This document shows positions 21,001 through 32,501 of a stretch of DNA of 64,000 nt, one piece after another. A model generated the notes under the pieces. The model searched no databases. It saw only the letters and a list, made by a program, of their open reading frames with translations, and had not been told where the DNA came from. Both the position numbers and the translations under genes were made by a program. Every line of letters begins with the position of its first letter. Position 1 is the first letter of the stretch. This stretch comes from Clarkia xantiana subsp. parviflora (lineage: Eukaryota > Streptophyta > Magnoliopsida > Myrtales > Onagraceae), in NCBI GenBank assembly GCA_036873135.1, contig JAPTYO010000059.1, positions 9,045,066 to 9,109,065 of the forward strand, written 5' to 3'.

Positions 21001-21239
21001 TTCCCCAAGCAAGTGGCTGCAATCTTCCTTGAGCTTGAAGGCACCACATCCTTCAAGGTGTATAGGCCTCTATTCCATTCCCCAATCACCATGGACTTGC
21101 CACTCTGGCCCTGGAGTAACACATGATCAGAAGTAAAGATCACCTTACAATTCAATTGGCTAGGAAGCCTAGATACTGAGATCAAATTGAATTTGAAGTC
21201 AGGGACCAATAAGATGTTGGTCAGAGTGAATCCACTTGA
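17932..21239. repeat. Left arm of a 3.3-kb inverted repeat
   Basis: This 3,308-bp segment is the reverse complement of 23060-26405 with only a handful of substitutions by eye. It lacks about 40 bp present in the right arm at 25754-25793, which explains most of the length difference. Arm ends were placed by matching GTAACACTTGCTTTGTAAT outside and TCAAGTGGATTCAC inside. The spacer is 1.8 kb. Confidence 0.9.
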
Positions 21240-22525
21240 ATATGAGTTACTTTGCATTTGTGACCATTTTGTAAATGAACATATTGATGATCAGAGTCAC
21301 ACTTCTTCAAATCAAATAACCACTCAATTTGATGTGTGATGTGATTAGTTACACCTGAGTCAACTATCCAAACCATAGGGTCACTAGATATACCTGCCAT
21401 ATTGACATGAGCTTGTTCAACATCTTCAAAGCTCAAAGGTGAATGCTCAAAGTAATCATCATGAGCAGCTACATGTTGGATCCTCTTGTTGGCTGTGCCA
21501 TGAAAAATTCTCTTGTCCTTGGCTGCTACATGCTCAATGGCACTTGAGCTTCCACCATCTTCAACAATGTTGGCTGAGTTCCAATTCCTCTTAGGAGCAT
21601 TTGGGTTGTACATTGGATGACCTTGTGGATATCCATGCTTGCTATAACATTGATCCTCTATGTGGCCTCTCTTGCCACAATAGGTGCAAATAGAAGGGGG
21701 AGGTCTCTCATTGGGACCATTTGGAATGCCTCTGCCCCTGCCATTGCCATTGCCTCTTCCATAGCTTCTTCCTCTTCCATAGCCTCTTCCATTACCTCTT
21801 CCACCATAAGATGGATTGTTTCTTGTGTATAAGGTAGTTGCCTCACCCACATCTCCAATAGAACCGGAAATAGTCCTTTGACTTTCTTCTTGTACTAAAA
21901 CAGAGAAGACAATGCTAAGAGATGGAAGTGGTTGCCTCATGAGCAAGCTACTCCTAATGTGTCCATAAGACTCATTTAGTCCTAAGAGAAAAGCCATCAA
22001 CTTTTGCTTCTCCTTTTGTTCATTGACAATAGCAATGTCTCCAGCACATTGAAGATTCAAGTCATCAACTGAAGCAAGAGCATCCCAAAGTTGTTTCATC
22101 TTTGCAAAGTATTCAGTGATGGATAGAACTCCTTGAGATGTTTGGTAGATCTCCCTGGTCAGTTGGAAGATTTGAGTACCATCCACCTTGTCAAACATTT
22201 CCTTAAGGTCATCCCAAATGGAAGAAGCAGTGGGATTATAGATCAAACTAGTGACCAAGTCCTTGGCTACACAATTCCTCAACCAAGCTTTGACTATTGC
22301 ATTGGCCCTATCCCATTTCACCCTGTCTGCCACACCAACACTTGTTCTTGTGAATGTGCCATCAATGAAGCCCAATTTATTCTTCACTAATAAGCCTTCC
22401 TTGATTGAGGTACTCCAAACATGATAGTTGGAGGTACCCTGCAGCTGAAAAGGTATGAGCATATGGCCAGTGGTGTCAGATGGGTGTATGTAGAGAGGAT
22501 CATCCACATTGGATTCATGAGCCAT
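18080..22525 (-). pseudogene. Copia gag-pol polyprotein (left, minus-strand copy), frameshifted
   Basis: Starts at ATG 22523-22525 (MAHESNVDD). Gag carries YHVWSTSIKEGLL and a CCHC knuckle (CTYCGKRGHIEDQC, about 21675-21635) after a Gly-Arg-rich stretch. Protease has WIVDSGVTNHIT at about 21375-21340 (Val after DSG, where Ala is usual). Pre-integrase RWHRRLGH, an integrase core, RT with YGLKQASRQWN and [10 protein letters not shown] (about 19070-19040), and RNase H with the [10 protein letters not shown] and HTDSEAA motifs follow. Breaks: a frameshift near 21240, a second near 20890 shared with the right copy, and a 40-bp deletion near 18545 that removes the CDSDWA start of RNase H. The family would move by copy-and-paste; this copy is dead. 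Confidence 0.9.
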
Positions 22526-23059
22526 TTTTGCAAGTCAGTCAAGTAAAATGAGCTTGTTGAAAGAGATATGAACTTGATTCCAAGAGATCACTAGAAGAAA
22601 TGGTAAAGAAACCCCACGGAAATAGCTGATGATATGGATAAGACTGGCACACCAAATCTGTTAAGAATAGGACAAATCCAGCTAGTAGATAGTACAATCT
22701 GTACCACTACGCATCAAAATGAGCAAAACCAATGATTGACAATCATCAAAAACTTGATAATAATCAGTTCTCCATTAATGGAAGCACGAAATTCTTCAAT
22801 AGAATCAAAGAATATGCTGAAGAATGCCCAAGAACTCACAATGGTCACTCAGCCGAGTAAGGATGAAGTAATCCACCAAACGGGTAATATCCAAGTGTTA
22901 TAATCAATGAGACTAGTTCAAACAATCTCAGAATCCATCAATGATACTAGAGGAATGACACACATTTCAGGGAATACCAAAATCAAGCACGCAAATAACT
23001 CAATCTGAGCTAGAACAAGTAGAACAAGGCATTTCAATGGAGTTGGTTCTTGCTCTTTC
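22526..23059. other. Spacer between the two Copia copies
   Basis: 534 bp present once only, between the gag start of the minus copy and the truncated 5' edge of the plus copy. It contains neither a tRNA-Met primer site nor a sequence matching the candidate LTR. It is probably leader sequence of the minus copy plus filler at the inversion point. No gene is seen. Confidence 0.5.
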
Positions 23060-26000
23060 TCAAGTGGATTCACTCTGACCAACATCTTATTGGTCCCTGA
23101 CTTCAAATTCAATTTGATCTCAGTATCTAGGCTTCCTAGCCAATTGAATTGTAAGGTGATCTTTACTTCTGATCATGTGTTACTCCAGGGCCAGAGTGGC
23201 AAGTCCATGGTGATTGGGGAATGGAATAGAGGCCTATACACCTTGAAGGATGTGGTGCCTTCAAGCTCAAGGAAGATTGCAGCCACTTGCTTGGGGAATA
23301 AGGAAGAGGTGTTGAGATGGCATAGGCGTTTGGGCCATGTCTCTGAGACTTACCTCAACCATTTAGATGTTTTGAATTTGAATAAATCTTATGGTTGTAT
23401 CAAACAATGCACAATTTCCCTCTTGCCAAGCAATCTAGATTTTCATTTCCAATAAGTGACTCTATTGCTTCTAAGCCTTTTGATCTTATTCACATGGACT
23501 TATGGGGTCCTTACAAAGTGCCAACCTTCAAGGGCAATCAATACTTCTTGACAATAGTAGATGATTGTTCAAGAGCAACTTGGGTGTACTTAATGAAGTT
23601 CAAGAGTGACACTTTCTTGCACATCAAGAACTACCTACTCATGGTGAAGAATCAGTTTGGCACTATGGTTAAGACCTTAAGGAGTGACAATGGCACTGAG
23701 TTCACTAACTCAATATGCAAGGAGTTGCTTCTCCAATTTGGCATCCATCACCAAACTAGTTGTGTGCACACACCACAACAAAATGGAAGAGTGGAACGCA
23801 AGCATAGAGACATCCTAAACATTGCTAGAGCAATTAGGTTTCAAGCATCAATGCCTTTGAGACATTGGGGATATTGCATTCTAAATGCTTGTTACATACT
23901 CAATAGGCTACCATCCTCTATCTTGAAGTTCAAGTCACCTATGGAAGTGTTATATGGGAAGGTGCCTTCTCTTCAACATTTAAGAGTTATTGGTTGTCTT
24001 TGCTTCACAACAAAGCTAAACAACCATGACAAGTTTGGTCCAAGAGCTGAACCATGCATACTTATGGGGTACTCCACTTCACAAAAAGGATACCTTGTAA
24101 TGAACATTTCTGATTCAGTCTTTCATGTTTCAAGAGATGTACTCTTCCATGAAGATATCTTTCCATTTGCCATGTCCAAAGAGGCCCTAAAAGCCTTAAT
24201 ACCTTCTTGCTTGGCACCCAAGCCACCTATGCTTGACTCTTCACCAGAGGTGCCAATGCTCCTTGATGAACTTACTCCAAGTCATGCTCCCATTATTGAG
24301 CCTAATGCTTCTTCACAACCTCCCCAATCAATAGAAGAAGAAGTAGTTCCATTACAAGGAGCAGGAAGTGCATCACCACAACAAAATGGATCCCCTCAAC
24401 AAAGTTCTTCTCCTCAACCTCCCCAACCAACAGAGGAAGTGGTAGAGGAAGTCTCACAACCTCCTTCCATAAGAAGGAGCCTCAGACTTGCCCAAAGAAA
24501 CTCTCCACAAATAAGGAGGAGTGCAAGGCTTGCTGCTCTTCAAAACAAGCCTAGTTCCAATGCCACTTTTGGAATGGAAAGATATATATCTTATGATACT
24601 CTAGGCCCCCAATTCAAATGTTTCTTGACTACCATTGACAAGATTAAAGAACCAAGCACTTACAAGCAAGCCATCAAAGATCCAAACTGGATTGTGGCTA
24701 TGAAAGAGGAGATACAAGCTCTCCAAGACAACAACACATGGAAGATAGTAGACCTACCTCAAGGAAAATCCTCAATTGGTTGCAAATGGGTCTTCAAAAT
24801 CAAGTACAACTCTGATGGATATATTGAAAGATACAAGGCAAGATTGGTTGCCAAAGGATTCAATCAGGTGGAAGGTACTGATTTCAATGAGACATTCTCA
24901 CCTGTAGTCAAGATGGACACTGTGAGGATTGTCTTGGCATTGGCAGCTGCCAAATCATGGGGATTGTATCACATGGATGTAAACAATGCATTCCTCCAAG
25001 GTGATCTATCTGAGGAAGTATATATGGACATTCCTCAAGGATTTGACCCATCTAGGTCCATTGAAGCATTTCCCAAGAGAGTATGCAAGCTCAACAAGTC
25101 TTTATATGGGCTCAAACAAGCATCAAGGCAATGGAACATCAAGCTCACCCAAACATTATTGAAGACTGGTTACAAGCAATGTGCCTCAGATCATTCCTTG
25201 TTTAGCAAGATACAAGGTAATGACAAGGTGTTCATCCTCATCTATGTTGATGATCTCCTAATCACTGGTTCAAATGCCAAGTTGATCAACCAATTGAAGT
25301 GCACACTCCAAACACACTTCAACTAAAGGATTTGGGAGACTTGAGATACTTTTTAGGCTTGGAAGTTGCAAGATCAACACAAGGCCTTGTCATCAATCAA
25401 AGGAAGTATGCTATGGAGCTTATAGAGGATGCAGGCTTGGGAGCTGCTAGGCCAGCTGAAACTCCAATGGAATTCAACATCAAGCTCACCACACATGAGT
25501 ATGACAAAGCCACCAACTTCAATCCTGATGACATACTCTTGGAAGATGCCACTTCTTATAGAAGGGTCATTGGTAAATTGCTATATCTTACCATGACAAG
25601 ACCAGACATAAGTTTTTCAGTTCAAAGACTTAGTCAATTTGTGGACAAGCTCAAGAAGTCCCATTATGAAGCAGCAATGAGGGTGGTTAGATACATCAAG
25701 GGAACTCCAGGTCAATGTCTGATCTATCCCTCCAACAATTCTCTCAAGTTGAGTATCTTTTGTGACTCAGATTGGGCAGCCTGCCCTTTCAGTAGAAAGT
25801 CAGTGAGTGCATATTGTGTGAAGCTTGGATCAGCTATGATAGGATGGAAGGTCAAGAAACAAGACACCATTTCCCTTTCAAGTGCTGAAGCTGAATATAG
25901 ATGCTTGAGGGTTGCTATTCAAGAAGCACTTTGGGTGAACAGAATCCTCAAGGATCTTGGATTCAAGTTACCTTGCCAATCCCAATCCACACAGATAGTG

Positions 26001-26257
26001 AGGCAGCCTTAAAGATTGCCAAAAATCCCATGTTCCATGAGCGCACCAAGCATATTGAACTTGACTGCCACTTCACAAGACACCATATCAACTCAGGGAT
26101 GATTGGTGTCTATCATATTTCTTCAAAAGTTCAAATGGCTGACTTACTCACCAAGGCATTAGTTAAGAATCAACATCTTGCCTTATTGAAGCTCTATGGA
26201 ATCAAGGATGTGTTTCAAGAAGGAAAAGAAGAAGAAGAAAAGGATGGGAGAATATAG
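23060..26257 (+). pseudogene. Copia pol (right, plus-strand copy), 5'-truncated and frameshifted
   Basis: Begins abruptly within the protease-integrase linker and lacks gag and the protease active site. It continues through pre-integrase, integrase, RT ([10 protein letters not shown], about 25237-25266) and RNase H, which is complete here (FCDSDWAAC at about 25759). The translation is almost identical to the left copy. The frameshift near 23400 is shared. Private one-base losses near 25321 and 25966 break RT and RNase H. Stop at 26255-26257, then the LTR-like tail. Confidence 0.9.
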
Positions 26258-26260
26258 AAG

Positions 26261-26405
26261 TGTATTCCACACTCTATGCATACACCTAACTACACAATGC
26301 ATACACACTAGACTATGTATGCACCTGATTCATAGTTTATTGTATAGCCTTAGTTGGTGATCCTAGTTTTGCCTAGTATATATATTGTAACACTTGCTTT
26401 GTAAT
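26261..26405 (+). repeat. Truncated Copia LTR of the right copy
   Basis: Starts TGTATTCCACAC after the same purine-rich tract as on the left and matches the left LTR up to CTTTGTAAT. The last 40 bp of the left LTR are missing, and GATCCACAATGC of the adjacent MITE-like sequence follows directly. Confidence 0.55.
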
Positions 26406-26797
26406 GATCCACAATGCAGAGCCCAACTCCTCCACATAGGATTATATCTTGTCTCTTGTCATTGGAATAGTCTTCACTTTGATATCTCATCTCTTTTTGA
26501 AGGGTTTAGTCTCTCTCATCACACCATTACTATCTCATTATTTTTGTTATCTTCTCTCGTACTTTTTGCTTTGTTGATTTTGCTTTTTAATATATAAAAT
26601 ATATATAAAATTAAAGTTGGGTTTTTTTATATTTGATTAAAGAATTAAAGTTGGGTTGAATAATATAGACACCATTGGAGTAGTGATGGACAACTCCTAA
26701 ATATTCTTATTTTTATAACAAAATAATTAAGTGGCGCTGATGTAGCAGCAAGTTGGAGTAAGAGTTTGAGCTTTGTATCGTGGATAAGACGATGTAT
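26406..26797. mobile_element. MITE-like element abutting the right Copia copy
   Basis: Left end GATCCACAATGCAGAGCCC and right end GAGCTTTGTATCGTGGATAA are imperfect inverted repeats. Its right part, reverse complemented, resembles 17040-17180 (GGAGTTGTC, AATGGTGTCTA and GCGCCAC shared in order). It thus belongs to the same family as 17032-17893 and lies in mirror orientation outside the Copia palindrome. Confidence 0.5.
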
Positions 26798-26955
26798 TCC
26801 ATAATTTCTCCTTATATTAATAGCGGCTTAAAAAAAAGGTTAGAAAACGCAGAAGCGATGTAAATTATAAAATTATTTAGTGGGTAATGAAGAATCAGAA
26901 TTCAGAACCACCACATTTATATTTAGAGAATAATAATAGTCCATCATGAATCAAC

Positions 26956-27383
26956 CAGTGTTATCAGACCGGACCGGGGCCTGAACCGGCAGGGCCACCG
27001 GTTCCCGGTTCGGCCGGTCGGACCCGGTTCGAACCGGGTCCGACCGGTTTTAGTAAAAAAAAATGCAAATTTGCATATTCTCTTTGTAAGTTAACCCTTC
27101 TATAGGTTTTAGTCCGGATCGGGGCCTGCCTCTCTATAAGTTTACCCTAAAAAATTTTTTAATTTTTTTTTAAATTTTTTTTAAATTTTTTTAATGAAAA
27201 GAGTCCGAACCGGCGAACCGGTGAACCGCCCGGTTCGCCCAAAACCGGCCGGTTCGATGAAAACCGGACTTCAGAACCGGGTTCGCTTACATCCTCCGGA
27301 AATAAGCAAACCGGACCGGTGAGGGGTCCGGTCCGGTCCGACCGCGGTCGGACCGCCGGTCCGGTCCGGTTCTGATAACACTG
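26956..27383. mobile_element. hAT-type MITE, copy 2 (428 bp)
   Basis: TIRs CAGTGTTATCAGA... and ...TCTGATAACACTG are flanked by a perfect 8-bp duplication, GAATCAAC (26948-26955 and 27384-27391). The interior is dominated by CCGGTTC/GGTCCGG motifs with an AT-rich core. The segment GGTTCGCTTACATCCTCCGG at about 27280-27299 recurs in reverse in copy 1 at 3848-4160. It ends about 170 bp upstream of the kinase-phosphatase start codon. Confidence 0.92.
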
Positions 27384-27550
27384 GAATCAACAATAATCAT
27401 GCACTGACCACAAACCGCCAAAGATTCTTGTCTGGCTCAATTCCAAACAACGAAGCTCCCCCTCCCCCTGTCTGTGTCCAAGATTCACTCACTCAGCTTC
27501 AATCCCAGAAGAAGCAGCAAGAAAGCAGGAGAATTCATCGTAACTAATCG

Positions 27551-30500
27551 ATGGGAATAGAGATTGTGGAGCCAAACACCTGCATTAGGGGATGCTGCTG
27601 CAGCAAATCCATCCCTCTCCACCTCCCCCCTTCTTCCTACTCCCTCCTTTCTCCAATCGCCCGAGGTTTCTCTCTATCGCTACCAATTTAATTTCCATTT
27701 CAATTCCAATTTCAATTTCTGGGCTTTCACTAGCAAAGCTCCACCAACCAACCAAGTTTCTTGCTTTATGAGCGAGCTCAAGTTTTGCAATTTTTCGTGG
27801 GTGCAGGGGCGGAGAGCGTCGTTTACGAAGGGATTTTACATGGCAAGAAGGTTGCAGTAAAGAAGCCCATCTTATCTACTTCCGATGACATTGATAAGTT
27901 CCACCAAGAGCTCCAACTCTTATGGTATATCTCACATTTACGATTTTTATCTCGATTTCAACTCTTGTTTCATTTTTATGCTTCCGTTGAAATTGGAACA
28001 TTTTTTTTTTCATTCTCTTTATTTCGTTGATGATGTATTTTGGTACTTGTGAATTGTGATGTAGCAAGATCAACCATCCTGGACTAGCGACCCTTGTTGC
28101 AGCACATGCCAAGCCCCCCAATTACATGTTCTTCTTTGAGCTCTATCCGACAGGAAGCCTAGCAGAGAAATTACATGTTGAGGAATGGATCCCGGACATG
28201 GACCAAGTTCTTATGATCACATTGCAGCTTGGTATTAACTTTTTGCTGCATTAGCTTATCTGGCTTATGCTACTTATATATTTTTTTGGTCATTGCTACT
28301 TATGGATTCATTTTATATCTTTACACTACTTGACTGTGCATTATAGTTGATATTTTCCATATGTTTTTTCATGTTATCTGTAGCAAAGGCTCTGCAATAT
28401 CTTCATAAACAAGGGATTGTTCATCGGGATGTAAAACCGGCAAATATTTTGGTAACCTTCTTCTTAATGCTCATTGTCTCCATAGCTTTAATTTCCAAGT
28501 TCTGTTATAGCTAGCTATTTCATTTACGAATGCTCTTGTGATTCGATTGGAGTTACTTATGTTCTGCAGCTTGGTAAAGGTCTCTCTCCACACCTAGCAG
28601 ATTTTGGTTTGGCTACTTACAAGGAAAATCTAAAAGGAGTTTCTTTGGAAACTTGGAAGTCTTCTGGGAAGCCAACTGGTGGTTTCCACAAAAAGAATAT
28701 GGTTGGAACACTCATTTATATGGCACCTGAGATATTGCGGAAGCAAGTACACACCGAGAAGTCGGATGTTTACAGTTTTGGAGTATCTATTAAGTAAGAA
28801 CTAGAGAGGTGATTACATATCATTAATTTATATTTTTTTGTGTTTATAAAATTATACATTTGATGTGTATTGGGTACTTCTGCAAATTTCCAGGTAATAG
28901 CAACTAAGGTTTATCCTGAATCGTTCGAGTTGTAGTTGATTATTTGGAATAAGATGGGTGAGAACCGATGAGCATTGATATTCATATAGATTAGTCGAAG
29001 ATGAGGAATAGTATGAGATACTTGGTTTGCCATATGCTTGGTGTTAGATGTTGTCATTTGGACCAAGAAGTTTCCTGAAACCCTCCTTTTGAAAAATGAG
29101 GTTCAGAAACTAATGTTCTTGTCATCTTCTTAGTGCTAACTGTCGTCAATAATTATTATTTTTTCTTACTGAAGAATTTATGGTAGAGCTTTTTCAGTAT
29201 TGCTTGTTTTGGATCTGAAATTGTGTTCCCAATATATGCAGTGAGCTCCTTACTGGTGTTGTTCCATATACTGATCTACGAGCAGAAGCACAGGTACATG
29301 AGTTCTTTTGCGTCTATTCTTTGTTTGGATGGACTTTGTCGAATATCTTCACTGAATAGAGAAAACCATATATATGTTTGGAACGTTCTAAGAAAAAAAA
29401 AGTTGAAGCAATTCATAGTGGCAATTTGACCCAAAGCTGAACTGAATTTGGTGGTTTTCATTTTTCATATACTTTTATTGCATGTTGTCACAAAGCGTAA
29501 AACTCATTTGAGTTAGCAAACACAACTTGTGAATCTCAGTTATCAGATTCCACTGTGGAAGGCAGGATTATTTTTTAAGAATTCCCAATAGTTTATCTCA
29601 TCCAGCATAATATCACGAAAAATATGTACATTGTTTTGGTCGCTACTTAGTATCGGTGATATGGTCTGAAAAAGAATCTAACGGCTATCAAATCAGAAAT
29701 GATTGAAGTTCCGACAATGAGGATCCGAGAAGGTCCGACTGTATCTATTATGAAAATGGTCTTAAAGTTGAAAAGAATTAACCTTCTGTGCCACTGTGAC
29801 CTGTTTCGGAATTTGTCCTGACATGATATTCGGAATGTCTATCATTCCTCTTATCAAATTTATATTTTTTTTACCCTGTCAAGCGAATTTTGGTAAGAGG
29901 GTTGGACAAAGAAATCCAATCGGAGATTAAAAAATCCCAATATAATTTGTTGGGACTAGACTTTTGTAAGGCTTCATTTGTTTCTTGTTTCAGGCTCACA
30001 CTGTGTTGGAGATGAATTACACAGAGCAGCAACTGACAGCTGCTGTTGTCTCTGACGGACTCCGACCTGCTCTAGGAGGCATCCAATCGAAGGTTCTAGA
30101 GAGTTTATCATCATTAATTGAGAAGTGTTGGGATGGAGAGCCTCAGAATAGACCTTCTTTTGATGATATCATTGTTGAGCTTGTTTCAATTTCAAAGGAA
30201 CGAAATATCTCCTTTGAACAACATTCTATACCGCGAGGTGGCGACCAAATGATTGAAACAAGTCAACCCCAGACTTATCGAGAAAGCGTTAATTGGTCAA
30301 CTCGAGGTGAACATTCCTCTATAGCTTCTCCTGATGCCAGATTGTGGGATCATTCTTCAGCCGATGCTATGACCTATAGTCCAACACTATCTTGGGGGTC
30401 CTTTGCTACCTGTGGGAGAAGAGAGTCAATGGAAGATACCCATTTTCTCTTGCCCCGATTGCACGATCAAAAAGATGTGCATTTCTTTGGTATCTTTGAT

Positions 30501-32091
30501 GGTCATAGAGGTAATCATGGAGATCTCATAGAGGTTCTTTGATGGCCTTGATGTATCTTGGGAATTCTTTACTTTTTGTGTTTAGGACTTATGGGTTCAT
30601 ATCTCTTGTACATTAAACTTACATAAACTAAGTGAATACCACATATTTGACACTTTTGTTGGGTGTATGTATTGTAACTAATCTAGGTGCAGCAGCTGCT
30701 GAATTTTCTGCTCGAGCTTTGCCTGGATTTCTGCAAAGTCTCGGTTCCACTCTCAGGTTTGTTTCGTTCTGAGAGTAGAATTCTAACGATTTATGTAGTT
30801 GTAGACCACTTTGCATAGCTTATTTTTATCAGGCTATTTAATTGGAATTCTTTTTTGTTTTTTGGTTTAGCCCTAGTGATGCATTGGTGGAGGCATTTGT
30901 GAGGACAGATGAAGCATTCAGGGGTGAATTAGAGTGTCAACGCAAGATCAAGGGAGCTGTGCAGAAGGATTGGCATCCCGGTTGCACCGCAATTGCTGCA
31001 TTGATTGTTGGGGACAAGCTTTTTGTTGCTAATGCTGGCGATTGTCGTGCAATCTTGTGTCGAGCTGGTCGTGTTATCGCTCTCAGTAATGTAAGAGCTC
31101 AATAAACATATTCTTTGTTATCTTGGAAATCTCTGTTAAGCTGTTTCGGAATTATAATTATTCAGGATCATGTTGCTAGTTGCCTTGAAGAGAGAGAACG
31201 CGTTATTAGTGCAGGAGGACAAGTGAAATGGCAAATCGATACATGGCGGGTCGGCACTGCTGCTCTTCAGGTACGTACTTTTGGGATTTAATTTTATTGT
31301 TAAATGGTCTTTTGGTACAACATGTTTAACCAAAGTCAGCTTTTGATGCAATACGTTTGTAGATTGTATACTTTTGATGCATCTGTTAGTGTTGACCGTT
31401 AAGTAGCACGGTCAACTAACGGATGTATACAATCTACAAACGTATTGCACCAAAAGTCTACAAAAAAAATATTGCACCAAAAGTCTACAAAAAATATTGC
31501 ACCAAAAGCCAACTTTGGTCAAACATGTTGTACCAAAACCCTTTAGCTGATGATAAGGTGTAGAATATTTATGTTTTCTGAAGTTTCAAATTAAGTGGTA
31601 GAATCTCATCTCTGACCGTGAAAAGGATAAAAGTCCATTTGAATGGGATGGAGAATTATTATCACTGATTTCGGGCTTTTAACAACTTTTGGCAGGTTAC
31701 TCGGTCGATTGGAGATGATGATCTGAAACCTGCTGTAACAGCTAAACCCGAGATTATAGAAACAACTCTGTCAGCAGAGGATGAATACTTGGTAATTATG
31801 TCTGTCTTGTGTAGCAAGTTATCAAGCTTATGTCTGTCTTGTGTAGCAAGTTACTGATGAGATGGATGATGTTTCATTGGTGAACTGTGTGTTTAGGTTA
31901 TGGGTAGCGATGGTCTATGGGATGTTATCAGCAATGAGGAAGTGGTAAACATTATAAGAGATACGGTGAAAGAGGCCGGGATGTGCTCTAAGAGATTAGC
32001 AACCGAAGCTGCAGAACGAGGAAGCAAAGATAACATCACTGTCATTGTCGTGTTCCTCCGCCCTGTCTCTACCGCTGAGAGAATTTACTAG
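27551..32091 (+). CDS. Protein kinase and PP2C phosphatase fusion protein
   Basis: Exons by GT-AG rules: 27551-27665, 27807-27924, 28065-28231, 28384-28451, 28570-28793, 29242-29293, 29994-30510, 30687-30756, 30871-31090, 31166-31270, 31696-31791, 31897-32091. They join in frame to 648 codons, close to the roughly 658-residue Arabidopsis At2g40860 family. Kinase: degenerate glycine loop IARGAESVVY, VAVKKP (Lys57), VHRDVKPAN (Asp149), ADFGLA (Asp167), YMAPEIL. PP2[17 protein letters not shown] (Asp417), [16 protein letters not shown] (Asp589) and SKDN (Asp629), so the metal-binding acids are present. A single chain with both Ser/Thr kinase and phosphatase is a known plant oddity; substrates are not known to me. 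No disabling change seen. Confidence 0.93.
31302..31544. mobile_element. MITE-like inverted repeat in intron 10 of the kinase-PP2C gene
   Basis: Left arm from AAATGGTCTTTTGGTACAAC and right arm ending GTTGTACCAAAACCCTTT pair over most of 243 bp. The arms meet near the GTTAGT/ACTAAC segment at about 31385-31420. One arm has an extra tandem GTCTACAAAAAATATTGCACC. No convincing target duplication was found. Transcribed, it would fold as a hairpin within the intron. Confidence 0.65.
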
Positions 32092-32501
32092 ATACAACCA
32101 ACCATTGTTGTTGTTGTTTCTTTATAAAGTAATATTGTTTCGATTTCACAACTCGAACCAAACATGTTACTGTTTGCTATGGGGGATAATATATCTTCAA
32201 AAGCATAAATTGTTCCATTCTTGCATACACAAATTCAGTCAAGAGAAAGCTAAGCTCTAAAAGAAACCATAAATACTAACTACATTCCGTTGGTAAATAC
32301 CTTTTTGAAACCCAATCTTTGTATCCTTGACTCCAAATGATTTGAAACCAAATCTGTTCAATACATATATAGTAACTACGTTTAGCTTTGTCGGGTATAT
32401 GACATGTCAGGCAACCCTGCATATACATAATATACGCTGTAAGTAGCAACATAATTTAACGGGTCCATCTTGACAAATTGTATACAGAAAGCTACCCTAA
32501 A

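Larger units (their letters stand above)
23060..26405. repeat. Right arm of the 3.3-kb inverted repeat
   Basis: 3,346 bp, reverse complement of 17932-21239. Differences I could see are two one-base deletions here, one 40-bp deletion in the left arm and few substitutions, implying well over 98 percent identity. Confidence 0.9.
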
